Of a stretch of 64,000 bases of DNA, positions 56,433 to 64,000 are shown piece by piece. A program made the translations under genes and the position numbers. Where the stretch lies: the NCBI GenBank assembly GCA_027482245.1, contig JAIXWG010000061.1, forward strand, positions 124,001 through 188,000, in the 5' to 3' direction. Origin of the DNA: Acetobacteraceae bacterium (GTDB lineage Bacteria > Pseudomonadota > Alphaproteobacteria > Acetobacterales > Acetobacteraceae). The first letter of the stretch is position 1; the number at the start of each line of letters is the position of its first letter. The notes under the pieces were generated by a model that was given only the letters and a program-made list of their open reading frames with translations, did not search any database and had not been told where the DNA came from.

Positions 56433-57446
56433 ATGTCCACGCTCAGCACGCTGGCCTGTGAGATCGATCTCGACGCGCCGGGCAAGCGCCACGGCTTTCT
56501 TCGCCTGCCGCATTCCACCCATGCCAGCGCCTATGGCTTCATCCCCATCCCGATCGGGGTGATCGTGGGCAGCCCGGGCCCGACCGTGATGATCGTGGCC
56601 GGCAACCATGGCGACGAGTATGAGGGCCAGGTCGTCGCCGGCCGCGTGCTGCGGGAGGTGGAGCCAGGGCAGGTGACGGGCCGCCTCATCATCCTCCCCG
56701 CCGCCAACTTCCCCGCCGTCCGCGCCGGCCGTCGCGTCAGCCCGATCGATGACGGCAACCTCAACCGGCTGTTCCCCGGCGATCCGCTGGGCACCATCAC
56801 CCAGCAGATCGCCTTCCACATCACGGAGGATCTGCTGCCCCGCTGCGATGCGGTGCTGGACCTGCATTCCGGCGGCTCCTCGCTGATGTATGCGCCCTCC
56901 GCCCTCATCCGCCGCGGCGACGATCCCGCGCGGTTCGCGCAGGCGCTGGCCCTGCTGAAGGCCTTCGGCGCGCCGCTTTCCTACATCGTCCAGCCCGGCA
57001 CCAATGGCGGCCGCACGTTGTCCGACACCGCCTGGCGCGCCGGCGTGCTGCATCTCGGCACCGAACTCGGCGGCGGCGGCCATGCGGGGGCGGAGGCGAT
57101 CCGGGTGGCGGAGCGCGGCGTCGCCGGCGCACTGCGGCACCTCGGCGTCTGCGACCTCGACTGGGATGACGGCCTGCCGCGGCCGCCGACCCGCATCCTC
57201 GACCTCGGCGGCCCCGACTACTACGTCTTCGCGCCTGACCCCGGCGTCTTCCAGCCCCTCGCCGAGCCCGGCGACGCGGTCGTGCAGGGCCAGGTCGCCG
57301 GCCTCATCCACCACACCGAAACCCCCTGGCGCGCCCCGACGCCCGTCCGCTTCGCCATCGGCGGCGTGGTGCTGGTGAAACGCTGGCCGGGCATGACGGC
57401 CCGCGGCGACTGCCTCTTCCACCTCGGCACGGAGACTGCCCTGTGA
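56433..57446 (+). CDS. Succinylglutamate desuccinylase/aspartoacylase-family zinc hydrolase
   Basis: A 337-residue M14-like amidohydrolase. The zinc ligands are in VAGNHGDEYEG (His and Glu) and in VLDLHSGGSS (His); GRRVSPIDDGNLNRLFPGD and the catalytic-type HLGTELGGGG follow. It removes an acyl group from an N-acyl amino acid or a related compound. The C-terminal part is a beta-rich lid. The stop overlaps the enoyl-CoA hydratase GTG start, indicating a shared pathway. Confidence 0.88.
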   Translation: MSTLSTLACEIDLDAPGKRHGFLRLPHSTHASAYGFIPIPIGVIVGSPGPTVMIVAGNHGDEYEGQVVAGRVLREVEPGQVTGRLIILPAANFPAVRAGRRVSPIDDGNLNRLFPGDPLGTITQQIAFHITEDLLPRCDAVLDLHSGGSSLMYAPSALIRRGDDPARFAQALALLKAFGAPLSYIVQPGTNGGRTLSDTAWRAGVLHLGTELGGGGHAGAEAIRVAERGVAGALRHLGVCDLDWDDGLPRPPTRILDLGGPDYYVFAPDPGVFQPLAEPGDAVVQGQVAGLIHHTETPWRAPTPVRFAIGGVVLVKRWPGMTARGDCLFHLGTETAL

Positions 57447-58243
57447 CTGACGAGAACCCCGTCCTGGCCACGCGCGACGGGCCCGTGATGCGCATCACGC
57501 TGAACCGCCCCCATCGCCGCAACGCGATGAGCGAGGCGCTGGTCGCGCGGCTTGATGAACTACTCGCCGAACTCCGCGCCGACACCTCCATCCGCGTCGT
57601 GGTCCTGTCCGGCGCCGGCGGGCATTTCTGCGCGGGGCTCGATTTGACGGAGGTCGGCGCGCCGGAAGACCCGGCCACCAAGCTCGCCCGCCAGCAGGCC
57701 CGCAACCGCGCGACGGGCCAGCGCTTCACCGCCATCTCCGCCCTGCCGCAGGTCGTCATCGCCGCCATCCAGGGCTCCGCCTTCGCGGGCGGCCTCGGCC
57801 TGGTCACCGCCGCCGACATCGCGCTGGCCTCGGCGGACGCCCGCTTCTCCGCCCCCGAGGTCCGGCGCGGCCTGGTGCCAGCCCAGATCCTCCCCTGGCT
57901 CGTCCGCCGCATGGGCCGCAGCGAGGCTACGCGCATCTGCCTGCAGGGCCATGTGCTGGACGCCGCGGAGGCTGCGCGCACCGGCCTGGTCCACCAGGTG
58001 CTCCCCGACGCCGCCGCGCTGGCAGCCGAACTGTCCCGGGTCATCGCCGACATCCTGGAAGGCGCGCCCGGCGCGCTGGCCGAGACCAAGGCGCTGCTCG
58101 CCGCCCTCGGCCCCGTCTCGACGGAGGCCTATGCCGAGGCCGGCGCCCAGGCCTTCGCCCGCCGCGCCGCCGATCCCGAGGCCAAGGAAGGCATCGCGAG
58201 CTTCAAGGAACGCCGCAAGCCATCCTGGTCCCCCGCCGCCTGA
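57443..58243 (+). CDS. Enoyl-CoA hydratase/isomerase-family protein
   Basis: A 266-residue crotonase-fold enzyme. LNRPHRRNAMSEALVARLDELL, the oxyanion-hole GAGGHFCAGLDLTEVG and IQGSAFAGGLGLVTAADIALASADARFSAPEVRRGLVPAQ are typical. The two catalytic Glu positions of hydratases read Ala/Pro-like here, so it may be an isomerase or hydrolase rather than a classic hydratase. GTG start overlapping the upstream stop. Confidence 0.88.
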   Translation: MTDENPVLATRDGPVMRITLNRPHRRNAMSEALVARLDELLAELRADTSIRVVVLSGAGGHFCAGLDLTEVGAPEDPATKLARQQARNRATGQRFTAISALPQVVIAAIQGSAFAGGLGLVTAADIALASADARFSAPEVRRGLVPAQILPWLVRRMGRSEATRICLQGHVLDAAEAARTGLVHQVLPDAAALAAELSRVIADILEGAPGALAETKALLAALGPVSTEAYAEAGAQAFARRAADPEAKEGIASFKERRKPSWSPAA

Positions 58244-58279
58244 CCACCGATATACGCGCCTGATCGAGGAGACACCGCC

Positions 58280-59443
58280 ATGACCGCCTGCATCGTCGGC
58301 TGGGCCCACACCCAATTCGGCAAGCTGGAAGACCCCGACATCGAGAGCCTCTTCGGCCGCGTCGCCCGCGCCGCGATCGAGGATGCGGGGATCGAGGCCG
58401 ATGACGTGGACGGCGCCTTCGTCGGCGTCTTCAACGGCGGCTTCACCAAGCAGGATTTCTTCGCCTCCCTCCTGCTCCAGACCATTCCCGAACTCCGCTT
58501 CAAGCCCACCACCCGCTACGAGAACGCCTGCGCCACCGGCACCGCCGCGATCCATGGCGCCATGGACTTCCTGGCCGCCAAGCGCGGCCGCTTCGCGCTC
58601 GTCGTCGGGGCGGAGAAGATGACGGCGACGCCGGGCGCGCAGGTCGGCGACATCCTGCTCAGCGCGTCGCATCGCCGCACCGAAGGCGACATCCCCGCGG
58701 GCTTCGCCGGCGTCTTCGGCCGGATCGCGGAGGCCTATTTCCAGCGCCATGGCGACCAGTCCGACGCGCTGGCCGCCATCGCCGCCAAGAACCACCGGAA
58801 CGGCGTCGCCAATCCCTACGCCCAGATGCGCAAGGACCTCGGCTTCGCCTTCTGCCGCGCGGAGTCGGAGAAGAACCCCTTCGTGGCACCCCCTCTCAAG
58901 CGCACGGATTGCAGCCTGGTCAGCGACGGCGCCGCGGCGCTGATCCTGACGGATGAGGAGACGGCGCGCTCCATGCAGAAGGCCGTCCGCTTCCGCGCGG
59001 CCGTCCAGGCGACGGACATGATGCCCATCGCATCCCGCGACATCATCCGCTTCGAGGGTGCCCGCGCCGCCTGGACCCGCGCGCTGGCCGACGCCAGCCT
59101 CAGCCTCTCCGACCTCAACTTCGTCGAGACGCATGACTGCTTCACCGTCGCCGAACTCATCGAATACGAGGCGATGGGCCTCACGCCGGAAGGGCAGGGG
59201 GCGCGGGCGGCGCTGGAGGGCTGGACCGCCAAGGATGGCCGCCTGCCCGTGAACCCCTCCGGCGGGCTGAAGTCGAAGGGCCACCCCATCGGTGCCACGG
59301 GCGTGTCGATGCATGTGCTGGCGGCGATGCAGCTGACCGGCCAGGCCGGCGACATGCAGCTGCCGAAGGCGGACCGCGCGGGCGTCTTCAACATGGGCGG
59401 CGCAGCCGTCGCCAATTACTGCTCGATCCTCGAACGCGTCTGA
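58280..59443 (+). CDS. Thiolase-family protein (SCP-x-type acetyl-CoA acyltransferase)
   Basis: A 387-residue thiolase. The nucleophile Cys is in RYENACATGTAAIHGAMDFL and the His in VNPSGGLKSKGHPIGATGVS. The second active-site Cys of classical thiolases is replaced by the VFNMGGAAVANYC ending, as in SCP-x-like members. It would complete chain shortening after the hydratase product. Ends in a textbook terminator. Confidence 0.9.
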   Translation: MTACIVGWAHTQFGKLEDPDIESLFGRVARAAIEDAGIEADDVDGAFVGVFNGGFTKQDFFASLLLQTIPELRFKPTTRYENACATGTAAIHGAMDFLAAKRGRFALVVGAEKMTATPGAQVGDILLSASHRRTEGDIPAGFAGVFGRIAEAYFQRHGDQSDALAAIAAKNHRNGVANPYAQMRKDLGFAFCRAESEKNPFVAPPLKRTDCSLVSDGAAALILTDEETARSMQKAVRFRAAVQATDMMPIASRDIIRFEGARAAWTRALADASLSLSDLNFVETHDCFTVAELIEYEAMGLTPEGQGARAALEGWTAKDGRLPVNPSGGLKSKGHPIGATGVSMHVLAAMQLTGQAGDMQLPKADRAGVFNMGGAAVANYCSILERV

Positions 59444-59533
59444 GGCGGCTCTGGCACGGGGGTTGCTATCCCCCGGAGTGTCATGTGGCGGCCCTGTCCG
59501 CCCTGGCAGCTTAGCCTTCCTCAACCTTGCCTT

Positions 59534-59566
59534 GGGCTGGTCCGAAAGGACCGGCCCATTTTTTTT
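59534..59566 (+). terminator. Rho-independent terminator after the thiolase gene
   Basis: A 10-bp stem GGGCTGGTCC (59534-59543) with GGACCGGCCC (59548-59557), including one G-T pair, capped by a GAAA tetraloop and followed by ATTTTTTTT. It is the clearest intrinsic terminator in the window. The rest of the gap to ispDF (to 59729) shows nothing else. Confidence 0.9.
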
Positions 59567-59729
59567 GGCCCGCCCGCCAAGCATCGCTGGCCCAGGCGAC
59601 TCCGCCATCGCGACGATTTCCGCTGGGCCAGTTGGCTGCCAGCGCCCAACTACGCCGTCCTGCAATTCCCATTTTGCAAACCAATCCGCGACGCATTCGG
59701 GACTCTGCCCGATGTTGCGGCAGTGACGT

Positions 59730-60875
59730 CTAGCCCGGCACGAGCACCGACACCGCCGCCTGCGCGGCGATGCCCTCGCCACGGCCCGCGAAGCCCAGCC
59801 GCTCCGTCGTCGTCGCCTTCACGGAAACGCGGTCCACCGGCACGCCCAGCAGCGCCGCCAGCCTCTCCCGCATCGCCGTCGCGTGGGGGGTGATCTTCGG
59901 GCGTTCGCAGATCAGGGTGACGTCCGCATTGGCCAGCACGCCGCCTCGCGCGGCGATGCGCCCGGCGGCGTGGACCAGGAAGCGCGCGCTGTCCGCGTCC
60001 TTGTACTGGTTGTCCGAAGGCGGGAACCACCGACCGATATCGCCCTCCGCCAGCGCGCCATAGATGGCGTCGCACAGCGCGTGAATGCCGACATCCGCGT
60101 CCGAATGCCCGTCCAGGCCGAGCGGCCCCGGCACCACGACCCCGCACAGCACCATGGGGCGGCCCTCGACGATCCGGTGCACGTCGAAGCCGGTGCCGAC
60201 GCGGGGGATCATCGTGGCGCTCATCGTCATCTCCATCCGGGCCAGGTCCTCCGGCCAGGTGATCTTCACATTCGACTCGTGGCCCGGCACCAGCGCCACG
60301 GCCTGGCCGGCGGCCTCCAGCAGCTGCGCGTCATCCGTCGCCTCCGCCGCGGCACCCCGATGCGCCGCCAGCAAGGCGTCGAAACGGAAGGCCTGGGGGG
60401 TCTGCGCGCGGAACAGGCCGGCGCGGGGCACCGTTTCCACGATCAGCCCGGCCTCGCCGCGCTTCAGCGTGTCGCTCACGGGCTGGGCGGGGATGGCGCC
60501 GGGGTGCGTCGCCAGCGCCGCCATCAGCGCCGCCATCGTGCCCTCCGGCACCACCGGCCGCGCCGCGTCATGCACCAGCACCACCGCGGGCGGGTCGCCT
60601 GCCAGGGCCTCCAGCCCCGCCCGGACGCTCGCCTGGCGGGTCGCGCCGCCGGCCACGGGGGGCAGGCAGGGCAGGCCTTCCAGCGCCGCCAGCACGGTCG
60701 GCATCATGTCCGGCGCGCAGACCGGCAGGATGGCGTCCACGCCACCCTCCCGCAGCAGGGCCTCCGCCGCGTGGCGGATCACCGGTCGCCCGGCCAGCAT
60801 CGAGTATTGCTTGGGAAGGGGCGCGCCGAAGCGGCTGCCGCTGCCCGCCGCCATCAGCAGCGCCACGCATTGCAT
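59730..60875 (-). CDS. ispDF: Bifunctional IspD/IspF isoprenoid synthesis enzyme
   Basis: A 381-residue fusion of the third and fifth enzymes of the MEP pathway. IspD occupies about 1-220 (LLMAAGSGSRFGAPLPKQY, VLVHDAARPVV, VKITWPEDL) and transfers CMP to MEP. IspF occupies about 225-381, with zinc ligands in GTGFDVHRI and LDGHSDADVGIHALCDAIYGAL and the ending TTERLGFAGRGEGIAAQAAVSVL. The fusion is common in Alphaproteobacteria. Divergent from dusB, as in that class. Confidence 0.97.
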   Translation of the reverse strand: MQCVALLMAAGSGSRFGAPLPKQYSMLAGRPVIRHAAEALLREGGVDAILPVCAPDMMPTVLAALEGLPCLPPVAGGATRQASVRAGLEALAGDPPAVVLVHDAARPVVPEGTMAALMAALATHPGAIPAQPVSDTLKRGEAGLIVETVPRAGLFRAQTPQAFRFDALLAAHRGAAAEATDDAQLLEAAGQAVALVPGHESNVKITWPEDLARMEMTMSATMIPRVGTGFDVHRIVEGRPMVLCGVVVPGPLGLDGHSDADVGIHALCDAIYGALAEGDIGRWFPPSDNQYKDADSARFLVHAAGRIAARGGVLANADVTLICERPKITPHATAMRERLAALLGVPVDRVSVKATTTERLGFAGRGEGIAAQAAVSVLVPG

Positions 60876-61017
60876 GGGGGAAGCCTAGCCCAGCCCGTCC
60901 GCCCCGCCCAGCCGGGGCCCTCAACCCCTCGCCACTGCTGGATTTTTCAGCAGGCAGGCGCCGGAAGCCGCCATCCGCATTGCCCCGGGGTCAATCTCCC
61001 GATACCTTGCCCAAATC

Positions 61018-62097
61018 ATGAGCATGAACACCCTGTCCCCCGGTGCCTGGACTGGCCCGATGCTGCGCCCGATCGATTTGGGTGGCGCCGTCATCGACAT
61101 CCCCGTCGTCCTGGCCCCCATGTCCGGCGTCACGGACCTGCCCTTCCGCCGCCTGGCCCGCGCCCAGGGCACCGGCCTGGTGGTAAGCGAGATGATCGCC
61201 TCCAACGCCATGGTGCGGGAGAACCGGACCACCCTGAAGATGGTGGAGGTCGATGGCTTCGGCGGCCCGTCCTCCGTCCAGCTCGCGGGCTGCGACCCGG
61301 CCGTGATGGCGGAAGCCGCGAAGCTCGTCGTCGGCCATGGCGCCGCGATCGTGGACATCAATTTCGGCTGCCCGGTGAAGAAGGTGGCGCTCGGCCAATC
61401 CGCCGGCTCCGCCCTGATGAAGGACGAGATCGGCGCCGCCCGCATCCTGGAAGCGGTGGTGAAGGCGGTGCCCGTGCCCGTCACGCTGAAGATGCGCATG
61501 GGCTGGGACCACAACTCCCTCAATGCGCCGAAGCTGGCGCAGATCGCGGAAGACTGCGGCATCCGGCTGGTGACGGTGCACGGCCGCACCCGCCAGATGT
61601 TCTACAACGGCACCGCGGACTGGGCCTTCGTCGCCAAGGTGAAGGCCGCCACCCGCCTGCCCGTCATCGTCAATGGCGACATCCTGACGCCGGAGCACGC
61701 GGCGGAAGCGCTGCGCCAGTCCCAGGCGGATGGCGTGATGATCGGCCGCGGCTGCTACGGCCGGCCCTGGCTGCCGAAGCAGGTGGCGGACTACCTGGCG
61801 ACCGGCGTGCTGCCGCCCGAGCCCTCGCTCGCCGAGCAATATGCCATCCTTCTGACGCATTACCGGGCGATGCTCGACCACCATGGCAGGGACCCGGGCA
61901 TGCGCCTGGCCCGCAAGCATGTCTCCTGGTATTCCAAGGGCTTGCCGGGTTCGGCTGAGTTTCGGTCGGAGGTCAACCGCACCGATACGGTGGAAGCCGT
62001 GCTCGGCCTGATGCAGCGCTTCTATGAGCCGCTGATCGAGCGCGGCGTGCAGCCCGCGCGGTCCACGGCGCCGGATGATGAGCGGATGGCCGCGTGA
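61018..62097 (+). CDS. dusB: tRNA-dihydrouridine synthase DusB
   Basis: A 359-residue FMN enzyme reducing uridine in the tRNA D-loop. LAPMSGVTDLPFRRLARAQG, QLAGCDPAVMAEAAKLV, the catalytic Cys in VDINFGCPVKKV, VTVHGRTRQMFYNG and GVMIGRGCYGRPWL are present. In Alphaproteobacteria this gene (nifR3) precedes ntrBC, as here; its stop overlaps the ntrB GTG start (GTGA). Confidence 0.96.
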   Translation: MSMNTLSPGAWTGPMLRPIDLGGAVIDIPVVLAPMSGVTDLPFRRLARAQGTGLVVSEMIASNAMVRENRTTLKMVEVDGFGGPSSVQLAGCDPAVMAEAAKLVVGHGAAIVDINFGCPVKKVALGQSAGSALMKDEIGAARILEAVVKAVPVPVTLKMRMGWDHNSLNAPKLAQIAEDCGIRLVTVHGRTRQMFYNGTADWAFVAKVKAATRLPVIVNGDILTPEHAAEALRQSQADGVMIGRGCYGRPWLPKQVADYLATGVLPPEPSLAEQYAILLTHYRAMLDHHGRDPGMRLARKHVSWYSKGLPGSAEFRSEVNRTDTVEAVLGLMQRFYEPLIERGVQPARSTAPDDERMAA

Positions 62098-63254
62098 GGA
62101 CTTCCGCCTTGTCCCGCGCCGCCCGCGCGCCGCGCCCGTCCCCCGGAGCCCCGGCGGAGGCACTGGCCCCGGAATCCACGGCCATCCTCGGCGCGCTGCC
62201 CATCGCCGCCGTGGTGCTGGATGCGGAGGACCGCTTCGTCTTCGCCAACCCCGCCGCCGAGCTCTTCTTCCAGCTCTCCGCCGCCTCCCTCCGCGCCCAG
62301 TCGCTGCGGGACCTGCTGCCGCAGGACAACCGGCTGTTCGGCGTGCTGGCGCAGGTGCGGGCGCATGACAGCCCGGTCTCCGACCATGACCTCGTCCTCG
62401 AAAGCCCGCGCCTTCGCCGCTTCGGCGTCGCCGCCCAGGGCGCGCCCTTTCCCGAGATCGCGGGGGGCATCGTCCTCACCTTCCAGGACGGCTCCACCGC
62501 GCAGATGCTTGATCGGCAACTGAATTTCCGGGGCGCCGCCCGGGGCGCCTCCGCCATGGCCGCCATGCTCGCCCATGAGGTCAAGAACCCGCTTTCCGGC
62601 ATCCGCGGCGCCGCCCAGCTGCTGGAACAGGGCGCCAGCGAGGGTGACCGGGAGCTCTGCCTGCTGATCCAGGACGAGGTGGACCGCATCCGCAACTTGG
62701 TGGAGCGGATGGACATGTTCTCCGACCGCCCGGTGGAGCAGGCGCCCGTCAACATCCATGAGGTGCTGGACCATGTCCGGCGCATCGCGCTCTCTGGCTT
62801 CGCGGCCCATCTGAAGATCCACCAGGAATACGATCCCTCCCTCCCGCCGGTCTGGGGCAACCGGGACCTGCTGGTGCAGATCCTGCTGAACCTGGTGAAG
62901 AACGCCGCGGAAGCCGTTGATCCGCGTGAAGGTGAGATCCTGCTGGCCACCGCCTACCACCACGGCGTCCGCATCGCCGTGCCCGGCAGCCTGGAACGCG
63001 TCCACCTGCCGCTGCAGGTCATCGTGCGGGACAATGGCCCCGGCATCCCGGAAGCCATCCGCGCCACGCTGTTCGAACCCTTCGTGACGACCAAGCGGGG
63101 CGGGCAGGGGCTCGGCCTCGCCCTCGTCGCCAAGCTCGTCGCCGACCAGGGATCGCTGATCGAATGCGACAGCCGCCCGGGCCGCACTTCCTTCCGCCTG
63201 TCCCTGCCCGCGCCGCCGCCGGCTTCCCGGCAGGCCGGGAAGGGCAAGTCCTGA
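62094..63254 (+). CDS. ntrB: Nitrogen regulation sensor histidine kinase NtrB
   Basis: A 386-residue soluble kinase: PAS domain at about 30-135 (ILGALPIAAVVLDAEDRFVFANPAAELFF), phosphoacceptor His161 in MLAHEVKNPLSGIRGAAQLLE, and ATPase boxes NLVKNAAEAV, DNGPGIP, FEPFVTTKRGGQGLGLALV. It phosphorylates or dephosphorylates NtrC according to nitrogen status signalled by PII. GTG start coupled to dusB. Confidence 0.96.
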   Translation: MRTSALSRAARAPRPSPGAPAEALAPESTAILGALPIAAVVLDAEDRFVFANPAAELFFQLSAASLRAQSLRDLLPQDNRLFGVLAQVRAHDSPVSDHDLVLESPRLRRFGVAAQGAPFPEIAGGIVLTFQDGSTAQMLDRQLNFRGAARGASAMAAMLAHEVKNPLSGIRGAAQLLEQGASEGDRELCLLIQDEVDRIRNLVERMDMFSDRPVEQAPVNIHEVLDHVRRIALSGFAAHLKIHQEYDPSLPPVWGNRDLLVQILLNLVKNAAEAVDPREGEILLATAYHHGVRIAVPGSLERVHLPLQVIVRDNGPGIPEAIRATLFEPFVTTKRGGQGLGLALVAKLVADQGSLIECDSRPGRTSFRLSLPAPPPASRQAGKGKS

Positions 63255-63278
63255 TGCCGAGCCTGATGGGAGCCCTTC

Positions 63279-64000
63279 ATGACTGACGCCGCGACCGTGT
63301 CGGCCACCACGCGCACCATCCTCGTGGCCGATGACGACCGGGCGATCCGGACGGTGCTGAGCCAAGCGCTGGGCCGGTCCGGCTACCACGTCCGCGCCAC
63401 CTCCTCCGCCGCCACGCTCTGGCGCTGGGTGGAGGATGGAGAGGGCGACCTGGTCATCACCGATGTCATCATGCCGGATGAGAACGGGCTGGACCTGGTG
63501 CCGCGCATCCGCCGCGTGCGGCCGGACCTGCGCGTGGTGGTGATGTCGGCGCAGTCCACCTTCTCCACGGCGCTGAAGGCGACCCAACGTGGCGCCTTCG
63601 ATTACCTCCCCAAGCCCTTCGATCTGAAGGAATTGCTGGCGGTCGTCGGCCGGGCCCTGTCGGCCCCGACCGCGACGGAGACGCCGGAAGCGGATGAGCC
63701 GGAGGAACGCCTGCCGCTGGTCGGCCGCAGCGCCGCGATGCAGGAGATCTACCGGACGGTCGCGCGCCTCACGACCACCGACCTCACGGTGATGATCACG
63801 GGCGAGTCGGGTACGGGCAAGGAACTGGTCGCCCGCGCGCTGCATGATTACGGCCGCCGCCGCGGCGGGCCCTTCGTCGCCATCAACATGGCGGCGATCC
63901 CGCGCGAGCTGATCGAGTCCGAACTGTTCGGCCATGAACGCGGCGCCTTCACCGGCGCGCTGAACCGCGGCGTCGGCCGCTTCGAACAGGCCGCCGGCGG
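63279..64000 (+). CDS. ntrC: Nitrogen regulation response regulator NtrC, 3' truncated by window
   Basis: The first ~240 residues of NtrC. Receiver domain with acidic pocket DDD (18-20) and phospho-site Asp62 in LVITDVIMPDENG, conserved Lys in YLPKPF. The AAA+ domain starts after about 150 with Walker A GESGTGKE, and the sigma-54 contact GAFTGA is in ERGAFTGAL. It activates sigma-54 promoters for nitrogen assimilation. ATG chosen for the TILVADDDR position. The helix-turn-helix end lies beyond the window. Confidence 0.95.
   Translation, partial: MTDAATVSATTRTILVADDDRAIRTVLSQALGRSGYHVRATSSAATLWRWVEDGEGDLVITDVIMPDENGLDLVPRIRRVRPDLRVVVMSAQSTFSTALKATQRGAFDYLPKPFDLKELLAVVGRALSAPTATETPEADEPEERLPLVGRSAAMQEIYRTVARLTTTDLTVMITGESGTGKELVARALHDYGRRRGGPFVAINMAAIPRELIESELFGHERGAFTGALNRGVGRFEQAAG

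Noticed and set aside
59444..59729. tRNA or riboswitch in the gap before ispDF
   Set aside because: Only a Rho-independent terminator was found; no cloverleaf or known aptamer core is visible.
62022..63935. Open frame of 637 codons on the minus strand over ntrB and ntrC
   Set aside because: Antisense shadow of two clear genes in the canonical dusB-ntrB-ntrC order.

Overview
The window is GC-rich, densely coded and almost wholly chromosomal in character. Three things point to a free-living alphaproteobacterium of the Acetobacteraceae (Roseomonas-like): the order ispDF (divergent) - dusB - ntrB - ntrC at the right end, a fused ispDF gene, and a surplus of Bug/TctC-type periplasmic binding proteins (five genes against one TctAB pair). 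The genus is an inference; no rRNA or tRNA gene was seen to confirm it. No CRISPR array, integrase, transposase or phage gene was found.

Left part (1-13 kb): the 3' end of a dihydroxyphthalate-decarboxylase-like gene, a Bug protein and an RraA-fold aldolase run rightward. A leftward queuosine cluster follows (queF, queG, queC, VUT-family transporter, glutamine amidotransferase, GNAT acetyltransferase) in which five of the junctions overlap or abut. A second leftward pair, queA-tgt, lies across a hairpin-rich gap. Then come a secreted metallophosphoesterase, a small unknown protein and a DUF1800-DUF1501 pair.

Middle (13-36 kb): a stand-alone elongation factor G, a MaoC-like hydratase, a tripartite tricarboxylate transporter (tctB, tctA and a convergent tctC-like gene), an SPFH/NfeD membrane pair, a DASS anion transporter and an HPF-like protein. 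Next is an unusual leftward cassette encoding a three-cluster iron-sulfur protein, a fumarate-reductase-like flavoprotein and a NuoF-like NADH module. An M20 amidohydrolase, a large Cache/PAS histidine kinase, a TRAP transporter, another Bug protein and a cysteine-dioxygenase-like cupin follow.

Right part (36-64 kb): a LysR regulator faces a five-gene catabolic operon (DHCW cupin, Bug, M24 metallohydrolase, class III CoA-transferase, class III aminotransferase). Then come a nitroreductase, a Bug protein, a SnoaL-like protein, a PhnZ-like HD oxygenase and a complete branched-chain-amino-acid-type ABC transporter ending in a GAF protein. After that are DUF2891, VOC, 1-Cys peroxiredoxin, cysK-cysE, a GSCFA-WcbI pair, an aspartoacylase/enoyl-CoA hydratase/thiolase run, ispDF, dusB, ntrB and a truncated ntrC.

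Convergent gene ends are mostly closed by two families of dispersed hairpin elements. One family forms a large composite palindrome (element - perfect 21-bp inverted repeat - inverted element) at two separate places; its stems differ in sequence between copies but keep pairing. The best candidates for undescribed biology are the NADH/FeS/fumarate-reductase-like cassette, the amidotransferase coupled to queC, the PhnZ-like oxygenase with an altered lid, and the LysR-controlled catabolic operon.
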